Source: RYN-230 sp963760405
GTDB taxonomy: Bacteria > Actinomycetota > Actinomycetes > Streptosporangiales > Streptosporangiaceae
Length of the DNA: 64,000 bases
Direction: 5' to 3'
Assembly (NCBI GenBank): GCA_963760405.1
Contig: CAVXCV010000009.1
Coordinates: 186,001-250,000, forward strand
Numbering within the stretch: position 1 is the first letter of the stretch; the number at the start of each line of letters is the position of its first letter. Position numbers and translations under genes: made by a program. Below are positions 41,157 through 48,696 of the stretch, one piece after another. The notes below the pieces were generated by a model that did not search any database, was not told the origin of the DNA, and saw only the letters and a program-made list of their open reading frames with translations.

Positions 41157-41990
41157 CCGCGGCGGCAGGCGCGCAAGATCCCGTCCCGGCCGGCGGCACG
41201 CCAGAGCGGCGGAGCGTGGCCATGGCCAGGAGGCAGCCGGAAGCGCCCGGCAGCATGGCTGGCCAGCAGCCAGCCCACCCGGCTCCGCGCCGCCGCCGGG
41301 TGGGCTGGGCCGACGTGGCCTGCCTCGGCGGTATCGCGCTGAGCATGATCTGGTACCTCGCGCTCATCCCGGCGATCCCGTCGCTGATCGGCACCCATCC
41401 CGTCCTGCTCGAAGCGCTGAACGGGTCGCTCCCGTCGATGATCGCGGCCGGGGCGTTCGCTCGGATCGGCCGGGCATCGCTGATCCTGGCGCTGATCGCG
41501 CCGGTCAGCGGCATGGCCGCATTCGACCCACTGTGGTGGTGGGCCGGGCGCCGGTACGGCACCACGGCCACCCAGCTCCTGGCCAGCCATGGGGCCAGGA
41601 CCCAGCGCAGTACCGAGCGGGCCCTGCGGCTGTTCGACCGCTACGGCGGCTGGACCCTGGTCTTCGCCTACTACCTGCCGGTGCCCAACACCGTCCTGTA
41701 CGCGGCCGCGGGCTGGGCCGGGTTCAGCCTCCTCCGCTTCGTGGTGCTGGATCTCATCGGCACGATGCTGCAGATCATGCTGGACGTCGGGCTGGGATAC
41801 GCGCTGGGCAGCAGCGCCGCGCACGCGGCGGGACTCGTGTCGAGGTACTCCATCGCGGCCACCGTCGCGCTGATCGCCGTGATGGTCCTGCTGGCCCGGT
41901 GGCGGCATCGGCCCAGCCGGACCGCCGGTCCGGTCACCGTCGAACGAGAGCTGGGAGCCCGCTGCGCTGGCCGCCGGGCCGCCGGAGAGC
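41153..41990 (+). CDS. DedA/VTT-family membrane protein, reading frame without a proper end
   Basis: From about residue 50 the product has a VTT/DedA-like membrane pattern: WADVACLGGIALSMIWYLAL, SLILALIAPVSGMAAFDPLW, RYGGWTLVFAYYLPVPNTVL YAAAGWAGF and VLDLIGTMLQIMLDVGLGYA LG, then IAATVALIAVMVLLARW. Family similarity ends near 41930. The frame has no stop until 43129 and would run out of phase over the whole serine-hydrolase gene, giving an Arg/Gly/Pro-rich tail. The end coordinate here is therefore only where protein-like sequence stops. A single-base shift near 41930-42050 would fuse the two proteins or restore a stop. Confidence 0.6.
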
Positions 41991-43121
41991 GTGCCCCCGG
42001 TGGCGCCGGCCCGCCCTGGCCACGGGGCCCCACCCGGGCCCAGGGCACCCACCGGGGAGCCGCAGGGTGCGGCGGCCGCGCAGGTGGCGGCCCAGTTGCG
42101 CCCGCTGGTCGCGGACGGGGTGGTCCCCGGCCTGGTGTACGCGGTGGTCACGGCCGCCGGCCTGGCGACCGGGCAGCTGGCCCGGGACGGCAGCCAGCCG
42201 CTCGGCCCGCACCTGGTGCTGGAGATCGGCTCGGTGACCAAGGTCTTCACCGCCCTGCTGCTGGCCGACATGGCCAGCCGGGGCGAGGCCGGGCTCGACG
42301 ACCCGATCGCCCGGCAGCTGCCGCCCGATGTCGCGCGGGCCTGCCCGGCGGCGGCCCGGATGACGCTGCGCATGCTGGCCACGCACACGTCCGGGCTGCC
42401 CCGGCTGCCGCACAACCTGCTCCCGCTGGCGCTGCGCCATCCCGCCGACCCGTACGCGGGCTACTCGGCCGCGCACCTGTTCCGTGCGCTGCGCCGGGCC
42501 AAGGGCGCGGCCCCGGCCCGGTACCGCTACTCGAACTACGGCTTCGGGCTGCTCGGCGAGCTGCTCAGCCGCGCCGCGGGACAGCCGTACGCCGAGCTGA
42601 TCGCCGAGCGGGTGACCGGGCCGCTCGGCCTGGCCGAGACCGGCATCGCGGTGCCGGACGGCCACCTCGCCGCGGCTGGTCACCGCGGCGGCCGCCCCGC
42701 CGCGCCATGGCACCTGGACGCGCTGGCCGGGGCTGGGGCGCTCCGGTCCACCGCGGCCGACCTCGCCCGCTTCCTGCACGCGAACCTGCACCCGCAGGCC
42801 ACCCCGCTCGGGTCCGCGATCGAGGCCGTCCAGCGCCCGCACCTGGGTGCACCGGAGGATCCGGTCACCGGGCTCGGCTGGCATCTCGCCCGCCCCGCGG
42901 GCCGGTCCGTGCTCTGGCACAACGGCGTCACCGGCGGGTTCGCCGCGATGCTGGCCCTGGACCGGGCTGCGGGCTGCGCGGTCGGCGCGGTCGCCACCGC
43001 GGCGCCCACCCGCAGCCAGCCACTGGACGGCGCGGTCCTCGCCGCGCTCAGCGAGCTCACCGGGTCCCCTGGCCACGCCGAGCCGGACCGCGACCAGGTA
43101 AGCCCACCAGCCAGCCGATGA
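41991..43121 (+). CDS. Serine hydrolase, class C beta-lactamase/DD-peptidase fold
   Basis: The 376-aa product (GTG start with GGAG just upstream) has the SxxK motif in IGSVTKVFTALLLADM, the YxN motif in YRYSNYGFGLLGEL and the third motif WHNGVTGGFAAML, as in penicillin-binding-protein-like esterases and class C beta-lactamases. No signal peptide is visible from this start; the first 35 residues are Pro/Ala-rich. If it is really fused to the upstream DedA-type membrane protein by correction of a frameshift, the catalytic domain would be membrane-tethered, which would make sense for a wall-active enzyme. Confidence 0.83.
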   Translation: MPPVAPARPGHGAPPGPRAPTGEPQGAAAAQVAAQLRPLVADGVVPGLVYAVVTAAGLATGQLARDGSQPLGPHLVLEIGSVTKVFTALLLADMASRGEAGLDDPIARQLPPDVARACPAAARMTLRMLATHTSGLPRLPHNLLPLALRHPADPYAGYSAAHLFRALRRAKGAAPARYRYSNYGFGLLGELLSRAAGQPYAELIAERVTGPLGLAETGIAVPDGHLAAAGHRGGRPAAPWHLDALAGAGALRSTAADLARFLHANLHPQATPLGSAIEAVQRPHLGAPEDPVTGLGWHLARPAGRSVLWHNGVTGGFAAMLALDRAAGCAVGAVATAAPTRSQPLDGAVLAALSELTGSPGHAEPDRDQVSPPASR

Positions 43122-43204
43122 TCAGGTAAAGCCGGTGTGGCCGCACCCGCTCGTTTCCGCAACGGAACCACGCCCGTGGTGCTCGCCTGCCGGGCAGCCT
43201 GGCC

Positions 43205-43542
43205 CTACCGCAGCTGGGGGATGATCTCCGCGGCCAGCCGCTCCATGTGCTCCGCCTCATCGAACATCGGCGTGCACAGGATGAGCTCGGCGCCGGCCAC
43301 GGCGACCTGGCGCAGTTCCCGGACACAGTCGGCGGGCGTGCCCGCGATCGCGGCGGCCTCGATGAGGTCATCGCCTCCACCGGCCCCAGCTGAGGAGCTG
43401 CCCCCAGCACCATTTCCTGGGCCCAGGCGCTGTCGAAGCCCAGCTGCTCGGCGCGCGCGAAATAGCCGCGGAACGCCGCCGGGTCGAACTGGCCGTCGGC
43501 ATAGAACTGCGGGATCGAGATGGCGAACCTCATAGCCCGCAT
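43205..43542 (-). pseudogene. LLM-class (F420/flavin) oxidoreductase with internal deletion
   Basis: The 5' part (from Met 43542 or 43533) reads MRFAISIPQFYADGQFDPAA and RGYFARAEQLGFDSAWAQEM, the first strand and helix of a luciferase-like monooxygenase. After about 55 residues the frame shifts at 43371-43390, and another frame gives AAIAGTPADCVRELRQVAVA, GAELILCTPMFDEAEHMERL and AAEIIPQLR with a stop at 43205, the normal C-terminus. About 200 central residues are missing. The gene is a deletion remnant. Confidence 0.8.
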
Positions 43543-43653
43543 GCTAGCCAGCGGCCGGCGTCGCCCGGCGTGATGGCCCGGCGACATGGTTCCGGAGTGG
43601 CTGGGTACTGTCCGGGGCAGGCGCGATGGGGAAGGCGGCTATCACCGTTGCGG

Positions 43654-43941
43654 ATGGCCAGTGGGGCCAGGTATGCGGGGTTCGCGGCCGCCCTGATCGC
43701 CGCCGCGATAGCCGCGGCAGTAATCACGGTTCACGGCGGTCCTGGCCAGCCCGGGCCCAGTGCCGCGCCATCCACGTCAGCGCCATCTACGTCGGCGCCA
43801 GCTACGTCGGCGCCAGCACCGGCGGTGCCCAGCCGGACGGTAAGCCCGGCGCCCGTGCCGGGCACGCCTGGCACCGAATCGCCCGCCGCCACGAGTTCCG
43901 CTGCCTCGGTGCCGCCCGCGGCAGATACTCCCGCCGGTTAG
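43654..43941 (+). CDS. Hypothetical membrane-anchored Ser/Thr/Pro-rich protein
   Basis: The 95-aa product has a short basic start, one hydrophobic helix (YAGFAAALIAAAIAAAVITV) and then a low-complexity tail (STSAPSTSAPATSAPAPAVP) built on an imperfect 15-nt DNA repeat at about 43770-43825. It looks like a signal-anchored or secreted cell-surface stalk. I do not recognise a family. It lies between the LLM remnant and the Lrp gene, transcribed convergently toward the latter. Coding is moderately supported. Confidence 0.45.
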   Translation: MASGARYAGFAAALIAAAIAAAVITVHGGPGQPGPSAAPSTSAPSTSAPATSAPAPAVPSRTVSPAPVPGTPGTESPAATSSAASVPPAADTPAG

Positions 43942-43973
43942 TGTTCCCGGGCGCGAGTCACGGGCCGGCCCGG

Positions 43974-44453
43974 TCAGCGCCAGTGGCTGAGCGGCACCGG
44001 GCCGCGGCTGCGGATGGTCCGGATCGCGAACGTGCTGCGCGCCTCGACCACGGACGGGATGGTCAGGATCTGCCCCAGCAGCAGTTCCTCGTAGCCAGCC
44101 AGGTCGGGCACGGCCGCCTCGACCAGGAAGTCGTCGGTGCCGGACACCAGATAACACGCCACCACCGCGGGAATGGCGAGCAGCGCCCGCTCGATCCGGG
44201 CCGAGGTTTCCTGCGAGTGCCCCTCGATCCGCAGTCCGATGAACACGGTCAGGCCGAGCCCGGCCGCGGCCCGGCTCACTTCGGCGTGGTAGCCAGCGAT
44301 GATCCCGCTGGCCTCCAGCACCTTGACCCGCCGCAGGCAGGCCGAGGGTGACAGCCCGACGGCATCGGCGAGATCGACGTTGGCGATCCGGCCGTCGCCC
44401 TGCAGCCGTGAGACGATCGCACGATCCACCTTGTCCGGCAGATGTTCAGGCAT
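43974..44453 (-). CDS. Lrp/AsnC-family transcriptional regulator
   Basis: The 159-aa product has an N-terminal helix-turn-helix (KVDRAIVSRLQGDGRIANVD LADAVGLSPSACLRRVKVLE) and a C-terminal RAM/ligand domain (GLTVFIGLRIEGHSQETSAR, VVACYLVSGTDDFLVEAAVP). Met 44453 (MPEHLPDKVD) was chosen since the ten residues before it overlap the operator. It diverges from an APC-type transporter gene, with a perfect dyad in between, so it likely senses an amino acid and controls the transporter. Confidence 0.9.
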   Translation of the reverse strand: MPEHLPDKVDRAIVSRLQGDGRIANVDLADAVGLSPSACLRRVKVLEASGIIAGYHAEVSRAAAGLGLTVFIGLRIEGHSQETSARIERALLAIPAVVACYLVSGTDDFLVEAAVPDLAGYEELLLGQILTIPSVVEARSTFAIRTIRSRGPVPLSHWR

Positions 44454-44477
44454 AGAAGTAACAATAGTCGAGATGGT

Positions 44478-44494
44478 GCGCAACTATGTTGCGC
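44478..44494. promoter_or_regulatory. 17-bp dyad operator between lrp-type and transporter genes
   Basis: GCGCAAC-TAT-GTTGCGC is a perfect inverted repeat with 7-bp arms and a 3-bp centre. It lies 24 bp before the regulator start and 64 bp before the transporter start, the expected position for an Lrp/AsnC autoregulatory site that also governs the divergent exporter. Confidence 0.65.
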
Positions 44495-44558
44495 GAGGAG
44501 CTCACAGCGGCGTCAAACTTGCCATCGCGTGCGAGGCCTTTTCCGGCAGGCTGAGGTC

Positions 44559-45797
44559 ATGACCCAGCGAGCCTTGTACCAGCCGGCCCGGGCACCTCTC
44601 CGTGATCCGCGGCCCCTGACGACATCCCGCGGCGCTGCCCTGTACATCGGCGCGCTGCTCGGCCCGGGCCTGCTGCTGCTGCCCGGCCTTGCCGCCGCCG
44701 AGGCGGGGCCAGCGTCGATCCTGGCGTGGCTGGCCCTGCTCGTTCTCAGCGGCCTGTTCGCCGCCGTGTTCGGCGCGCTCGGCCAGCGCTTCCCGTCCGC
44801 GGGCGGGGTGATCGGATACGTGACCGCCGGCCTGGGCGCCCGGGCCGGGCTGGTGTCCGGCTGGTCCTTCCTGGCCGCGGTCGTGGGCGGTGCCCCGGTT
44901 GTCTGCCTGATCGGGGCGGGCTACATCACCGGGCTGGCCGGCGGCGGCCAGCTGGCCCGGGCGCTTGTCGCGGCCCTGCTGCTGCTGGCCGTGCTGGCCC
45001 TGGCCGCGGGCGGGCTGCGGGCCAGCGCCGGCGCTCAGCTGGTGCTCGTCGGCGTGCTGATCGCGGTGGTCGCGGTGGCCGCGGCCGGATCGGCCGCCTC
45101 GGCGCGCGCGGCCAACTGGACCCCGTTCGCCCCGCACGGCTGGCTGTCCATCGGGCACGCGGCGGCCACGCTCATGCTGTCCTTCGCGGGCTGGGAGGCG
45201 GTCGCGCCACTGACGACCCGCTTCGCGGACCCGGTTCGGCAGCTGCCCCGGGTGGTGGCCATCGCCCTGGCGGTGACCACCGCGCTGTACCTGAGCCTGG
45301 CGGTCGCCACGATCAGCGTGCTCGGGCCCGCCGCGGCCAGCAACGTCCCGCTGGCGGAACTGCTCCGCCGTGCCATCGGCCCAGCCGGGCCCCTGGCCGC
45401 CGCGGCTGCCGCGGCCGTGCTCACGCTGGGCACGACCAACGCCTACCTCAACGGCGCCGCCACCATGGCGCGGCAGCTGACCCGGGGCCCGGCCGCCGCC
45501 GAGCGCGGCCAGCGGCCCGGGCCGCGGTTCCTGGCCGCGGTCGCCCTGGCAGGCCTGGTCCTGATCACCCTTTACGGGCTCCGGCTGGTGAGCACCGCCG
45601 CCCTGGTCGCGGTGCCGACCGTGCTGTTCCTGTCGGTGTACCTGGCCAGCATGGCCGCTGCGGTCCGGGTGCTCCGCGGCCGGCCCGCGCCGCGGCCGGG
45701 CCGGCCGCACTGGCCGTCACCGTCATGCTGGCCTTCTGCGGCTGGACGCTGGCCATCCCTGGCGCCGTCGCGCTGGCCGTGTACGGCCGAGCGCTGA
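44559..45797 (+). CDS. APC-family amino-acid transporter (YjeH-like), C-terminus possibly frameshifted
   Basis: The 412-aa product has about ten to eleven membrane helices, starting GAALYIGALLGPGLLLLPGL AAAEAG, then IGYVTAGLGARAGLVSGWSF, and others to VLFLSVYLASMAAAVRVL. The helix 1 GALLGPGLLLLP break is typical of APC transporters, and YjeH-type members export Met and branched amino acids under Lrp-type control. The last 35 residues in this frame are Pro/Ser/Trp shadow sequence, while a second frame from about 45700 reads LAVTVMLAFCGWTLAIPGAV ALAVYG, a normal last helix. A one-base shift near 45690-45710 is likely. Confidence 0.75.
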   Translation: MTQRALYQPARAPLRDPRPLTTSRGAALYIGALLGPGLLLLPGLAAAEAGPASILAWLALLVLSGLFAAVFGALGQRFPSAGGVIGYVTAGLGARAGLVSGWSFLAAVVGGAPVVCLIGAGYITGLAGGGQLARALVAALLLLAVLALAAGGLRASAGAQLVLVGVLIAVVAVAAAGSAASARAANWTPFAPHGWLSIGHAAATLMLSFAGWEAVAPLTTRFADPVRQLPRVVAIALAVTTALYLSLAVATISVLGPAAASNVPLAELLRRAIGPAGPLAAAAAAAVLTLGTTNAYLNGAATMARQLTRGPAAAERGQRPGPRFLAAVALAGLVLITLYGLRLVSTAALVAVPTVLFLSVYLASMAAAVRVLRGRPAPRPGRPHWPSPSCWPSAAGRWPSLAPSRWPCTAER

Positions 45798-45953
45798 CCC
45801 GTTCGTCCCCGGCCCGGTCGCGGTCCGGTTCCGCCTCCAGCAGCAACGGCCGGCCGCCGCCGCATGGTCGCGCCCGCCAGCGCTCCGGGGCCGCACCCTT
45901 GCGTCCGGTGAGCTGCCTTCTGCAGCGCCTGCCCTGGCCGGGCAGGCGCGTGC

Positions 45954-46649
45954 TCACCGGCGTGACCAGCGTTCCAGGTAGCTGGCGCGGCTGGGCGGTG
46001 TCCCAGGGAGCCCGGCGCCGCCCGGCCCGCCCTGGCCCGGCCCTGGCTGGCCGGGCTGCCCTCGCGCCGGGGCGCGCAGCCCATCGAGGGCGATGGCCAC
46101 CAGCCTGGCCCGCACGTTGCGCTGCTCGGCCCGGTCGACCGGGTCCACGGCACCCCGGCTGAACTGCTCGATCAGCCACGCGACATCGAGGGTGGTCGCG
46201 TCCGGCCGCAGGCTCCCGTCGCGATGGGCCCGGCCGACAATCTCGTCCATCCGCGCCATACTCCGCCGGGCCGCCTGCCACATCTCATCGGTCGTCTCGA
46301 TCTGGCCCGCCAGCGCGGCCAGCGCACCGGAGCGCAGCTCGATGCAAGCCCGGATGTAGCTGGCCAGGCTGGCCCACGGCGCGGTGATGCGGAGCGCCAC
46401 CTCGCCAGCCTCCAGCGTCTGCTCCATGGCCAGCACGCAGAGCCGCTGCAGCAGTTCTGCCTTGCTGCCGTACCGCCGGTACAGCGTGCCCATGCCCACC
46501 CCGGCCCGCTCCGCCACGGCCGATATCGGCGCGCTCGCGCCGTAGGCGGTGAACACATCCCGCGCCGCCTCCAGCACGGCGCTGTCGTTCCGCCGGGCCT
46601 CGGCCTGCCGGCCATGCACCGACTGCGGGCTCAGCGACCGCGACACCAC
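45954..46649 (-). CDS. TetR/AcrR-family transcriptional regulator
   Basis: The 231-aa product has the TetR DNA-binding domain (AVLEAARDVFTAYGASAPIS AVAERAGVGMGTLYRRYGSK AELL) at residues 24-67 and a helical ligand domain (MEQTLEAGEVALRI to DVAWLIEQFSRGAVDP). The C-terminal 35 residues are Gly/Pro-rich. It starts at a GTG. It diverges from a deleted quinone-oxidoreductase-type gene; the shared 84-bp region contains an inverted repeat that may be its operator. The family usually represses the adjacent gene and itself. Confidence 0.88.
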   Translation of the reverse strand: MVSRSLSPQSVHGRQAEARRNDSAVLEAARDVFTAYGASAPISAVAERAGVGMGTLYRRYGSKAELLQRLCVLAMEQTLEAGEVALRITAPWASLASYIRACIELRSGALAALAGQIETTDEMWQAARRSMARMDEIVGRAHRDGSLRPDATTLDVAWLIEQFSRGAVDPVDRAEQRNVRARLVAIALDGLRAPARGQPGQPGPGQGGPGGAGLPGTPPSRASYLERWSRR

Positions 46650-46668
46650 CCGGCCACCGTACCAGCAG

Positions 46669-46716
46669 TCGGAGCGAACCGTTCCGGTAGGGTCTAGTCG
46701 GAAGGATTTGCTCCGA
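46669..46716. promoter_or_regulatory. Inverted-repeat operator between tetR-type and oxidoreductase genes
   Basis: Half-sites TCGGAGCGAA (46669-46678) and TTTGCTCCGA (46707-46716) are inverted with one mismatch; a partial third copy, AGTCGGA, is at 46696-46702. The region is the only spacer between the divergent genes, so binding by the TetR-type regulator is the simplest reading. Confidence 0.5.
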
Positions 46717-46733
46717 TTAACGGGAGGCCAGCC

Positions 46734-47196
46734 GTGCGCGCGATAGTCATGACGGAATTCGGGGACCCGCAGGTGCTGCAGCCAGTTGACGTGCCAGCGC
46801 CTGTCGCGGCCGCGGGTGAGGTGGTGATCGCGGTCGAATTCGCCAACGTGACGTTCGTGGAGACGCAGCTGCGCGGGGTCGGCGGCGACGTCGGCCTGGC
46901 TGCCTCCGGCCTGCTGGCTCCTGGCGGCCGGTTCTGCCCGTTCGGCATGGCCAGCGGCGCCTTCGCCCCGGTGACTCCGGAACTTGCCCGGGCCAGCGGG
47001 ATCACTGTGCTACGCGGCGCGGTGCCGGCCGTGGCCGAACTCACCGCGCTGGTGGCAGACGTCCTGGCCGAGGCGGCGGCCGGCCGGGTGCGGCCGGTTA
47101 TCGGGCAGGAGTTCAGCCTGGCCCCGTGCGGCCGCGGCGCATGCGGCGATCGAAGGCAGGCTGACTATCGGGAAGACCCTGCTCACCATCGGCTGA
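46734..47196 (+). pseudogene. MDR/zinc-type quinone oxidoreductase with internal deletion and frameshift
   Basis: The start (MRAIVMTEFGDPQVLQPVDV, EVVIAVEFANVTFVETQLR) is the N-terminus of an MDR oxidoreductase. It is followed at once, in frame, by GVGGDVGLAASGLLAPGGRF CPFGMASGAFAPVTPELARA, which normally lies about 200 residues later, after the NADPH Rossmann motif. So the catalytic and cofactor core is deleted. Near 47125 the frame also shifts: HAAIEGRLTIGKTLLTIG, the family C-terminus, is in another frame ending at 47196. The gene is inactive, although the adjacent TetR-type gene and operator are intact. Confidence 0.85.
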
Positions 47197-47231
47197 GCCA
47201 CGCTCCAGGCTCGGTGTGCGAGCATCCGCTG

Positions 47232-47603
47232 ATGCAGATGACACTTCGGTTCGAGATCTTCCCGGCGGACCTGCCAGCCGCCGTCGATTTCTATACCCGG
47301 GTGCTCCGTTTCACCAGGGTGGCCGGGCAGGACACGGAATGGGGCGGCTACGTGGCGCTGAGCCGGGGCACGGTGCGGATCGGGATCGGCCGCAGGCCAG
47401 GCCCGGAGGACCGGACCGGCCGGCGGCCGCCGACCGGCGTGGAGCTGGTGCTCGAGGTCGATGACGTCAGGGCCGAGCGGGAGCTGGTGGTGGCCGAGAA
47501 CTGGCCGTTGGAGGAGGACCTGGCCGATCGCCCGTGGGGCCTGACCGACTTCCGGATCCTCGATCCCGCGGGCTATTACCTCCGCATCACCTCCCGGGAC
47601 TGA
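47232..47603 (+). CDS. Single-domain VOC (glyoxalase/bleomycin-resistance fold) protein
   Basis: The 123-aa product starts MQMTLRFEIFPADLPAAVDF and shows one VOC module: YTRVLRFTRVAGQDTEWGGY, VRIGIGRRPG, ELVLEVDDVRAERELVV and WPLEEDLADRPWGLTDFRIL DPAGYYLRI. The frame is open far upstream through the deleted oxidoreductase, so an earlier start would give a false fusion; Met 47232 gives the usual domain length. The ligand or substrate is unknown. It overlaps the convergent membrane-protein gene by 17 bp. Confidence 0.8.
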   Translation: MQMTLRFEIFPADLPAAVDFYTRVLRFTRVAGQDTEWGGYVALSRGTVRIGIGRRPGPEDRTGRRPPTGVELVLEVDDVRAERELVVAENWPLEEDLADRPWGLTDFRILDPAGYYLRITSRD

Positions 47604-48432
47604 CTGCAGGCGCGGCCGCCCAGCGCAGCGTGAACGTGTCCAGGTTGTAGCCGAACGCGTTGACGGTCGGCTGGATGAAGTTGTCCCGTATCGTCTGTGC
47701 GGCTTCCGTCTCCGCGCTGGCCACGAGCGGGCGGGTCACCTGCGTGGCGTGGGTGGCCTTGTAGAAGGCGATCTGCTGCGCCTGGCCGTACAGCACTGAC
47801 TGGGCGAACTGAGGCCGCAGCAGCACGCCGCAGCCGAACCCCGGGTAGGTCCAGCTGTGCTCGGTCGCCAGCGGCTTCGACGGCAGGTTGTCGATCGTGA
47901 CGTCGTGCACGGACCGCGGCAGCTGCGGCTGGGGCAGCACCATGGTCACCGCGACGTGACCAGGATGCCCAGCCGCCGGACGGCTCAGCACCTGCAGCTG
48001 GTAATGGCCGGACGCTGGTGCCCACCAGGCCGGCCCTGGGTTCAGGTCTACGGTCGCCGACGCGTGGCCGACGGCATAGAAGGTGCTCGAGTACCAGCAC
48101 GGCCAGATGCCGATGCTCTTGGAGACCTTGTGGGTGAAGACGAAGCTGAAATTGGCCTGGCCCAGGGCTGGCCGCGAGATGCCCTCGATCTTCTGCAGGA
48201 TCCACGGGCCGAGATCGGTGTTGGTAGAGCTGCCCGTGCTGATCGCCTGCCATGGCCAGCCGAACTTGACGCTGGGCAGGTGCATGTTCACCCCGACCAG
48301 ATGCAGCGCGGCTGACAGTGCCATCAGCACGACCGACGCGATGGCCCGGCGAAAGATCAGCGCAGCGAGCAGGAGTCCGGCCGCCCACTTGATCTGCAGC
48401 GGAACGCGGCGGCGCCGGTTAGGCCGGCGCAT
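47587..48432 (-). CDS. Membrane-anchored conserved protein of unknown function (cell-wall island gene 5)
   Basis: The 281-aa product has a very basic N-terminus (MRRPNRRRRVPLQIKW), one membrane helix (AAGLLLAALIF, then ASVVLMALSAALHLVGVN, about 17-50) and a 230-residue outside domain with runs such as FGWPWQAISTGSSTNTDLGP WILQKIEG, FVFTHKVSKSIGIWPCWYSS and HSWTYPGFGCGVLLRPQ. I do not recognise a family. Met 48432 was chosen: its ATG overlaps by 14 bp the stop of the small upstream gene, indicating coupling. It is the last gene of the minus-strand wall-hydrolase operon. Confidence 0.65.
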   Translation of the reverse strand: MRRPNRRRRVPLQIKWAAGLLLAALIFRRAIASVVLMALSAALHLVGVNMHLPSVKFGWPWQAISTGSSTNTDLGPWILQKIEGISRPALGQANFSFVFTHKVSKSIGIWPCWYSSTFYAVGHASATVDLNPGPAWWAPASGHYQLQVLSRPAAGHPGHVAVTMVLPQPQLPRSVHDVTIDNLPSKPLATEHSWTYPGFGCGVLLRPQFAQSVLYGQAQQIAFYKATHATQVTRPLVASAETEAAQTIRDNFIQPTVNAFGYNLDTFTLRWAAAPAVSPGR

Positions 48433-48667
48433 CCTGGGCCGGCGGCAGCGCTGGCCCACCGCCACCGGACCGCCCAGGAGCCCAGGGCTGGAGCGGCACG
48501 GTCCGGCCCGTCCAGGCCGGGTCGGCCGCCCGTCCTTCCGGTTCGGTCCACCGGGTACGGGGCGGGTCATCGTCATAAAGGACGCGGGCGCGGCCTGGCG
48601 ACTGGCGCCGCTGGCCGGGCCCATGCGCGGACAGCATGCCGAGCACGAGAAGCAGCAAGCGAAACAT
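48419..48667 (-). CDS. Small protein with hydrophobic leader (cell-wall island gene 4)
   Basis: The 82-aa product begins MFRLLLLVLGMLSAHGPG, a typical short signal or membrane segment, followed by a polar Pro/Arg-rich tail (RVLYDDDPPRTRWTEPEGRA). The ATG at 48667 follows AGAAGGTGA at a suitable distance, and its stop overlaps the next start, so translation is well supported by signals though not by homology. A longer frame on the same strand starting at GTG 48675 belongs to the next gene's frame and has a weaker start. It could be a lipoprotein-like or membrane peptide; role unknown. Confidence 0.55.
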   Translation of the reverse strand: MFRLLLLVLGMLSAHGPGQRRQSPGRARVLYDDDPPRTRWTEPEGRAADPAWTGRTVPLQPWAPGRSGGGGPALPPAQDAPA

Positions 48668-48696
48668 GCGGTCACCTTCTTTCTGTGCGAGAGCAG

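Noticed and set aside
41057..42415. 452-codon minus-strand frame opposite the DedA/serine-hydrolase genes
   Set aside because: Composition is that of antisense GC-rich DNA (Ser/Arg/Pro/Gln runs) and conserved motifs are on the plus strand.
46734..47603. A real fusion of oxidoreductase and VOC domain
   Set aside because: The frame is open by chance after the deletion and frameshift; the oxidoreductase C-terminus is in a different frame and the VOC protein has its own start.
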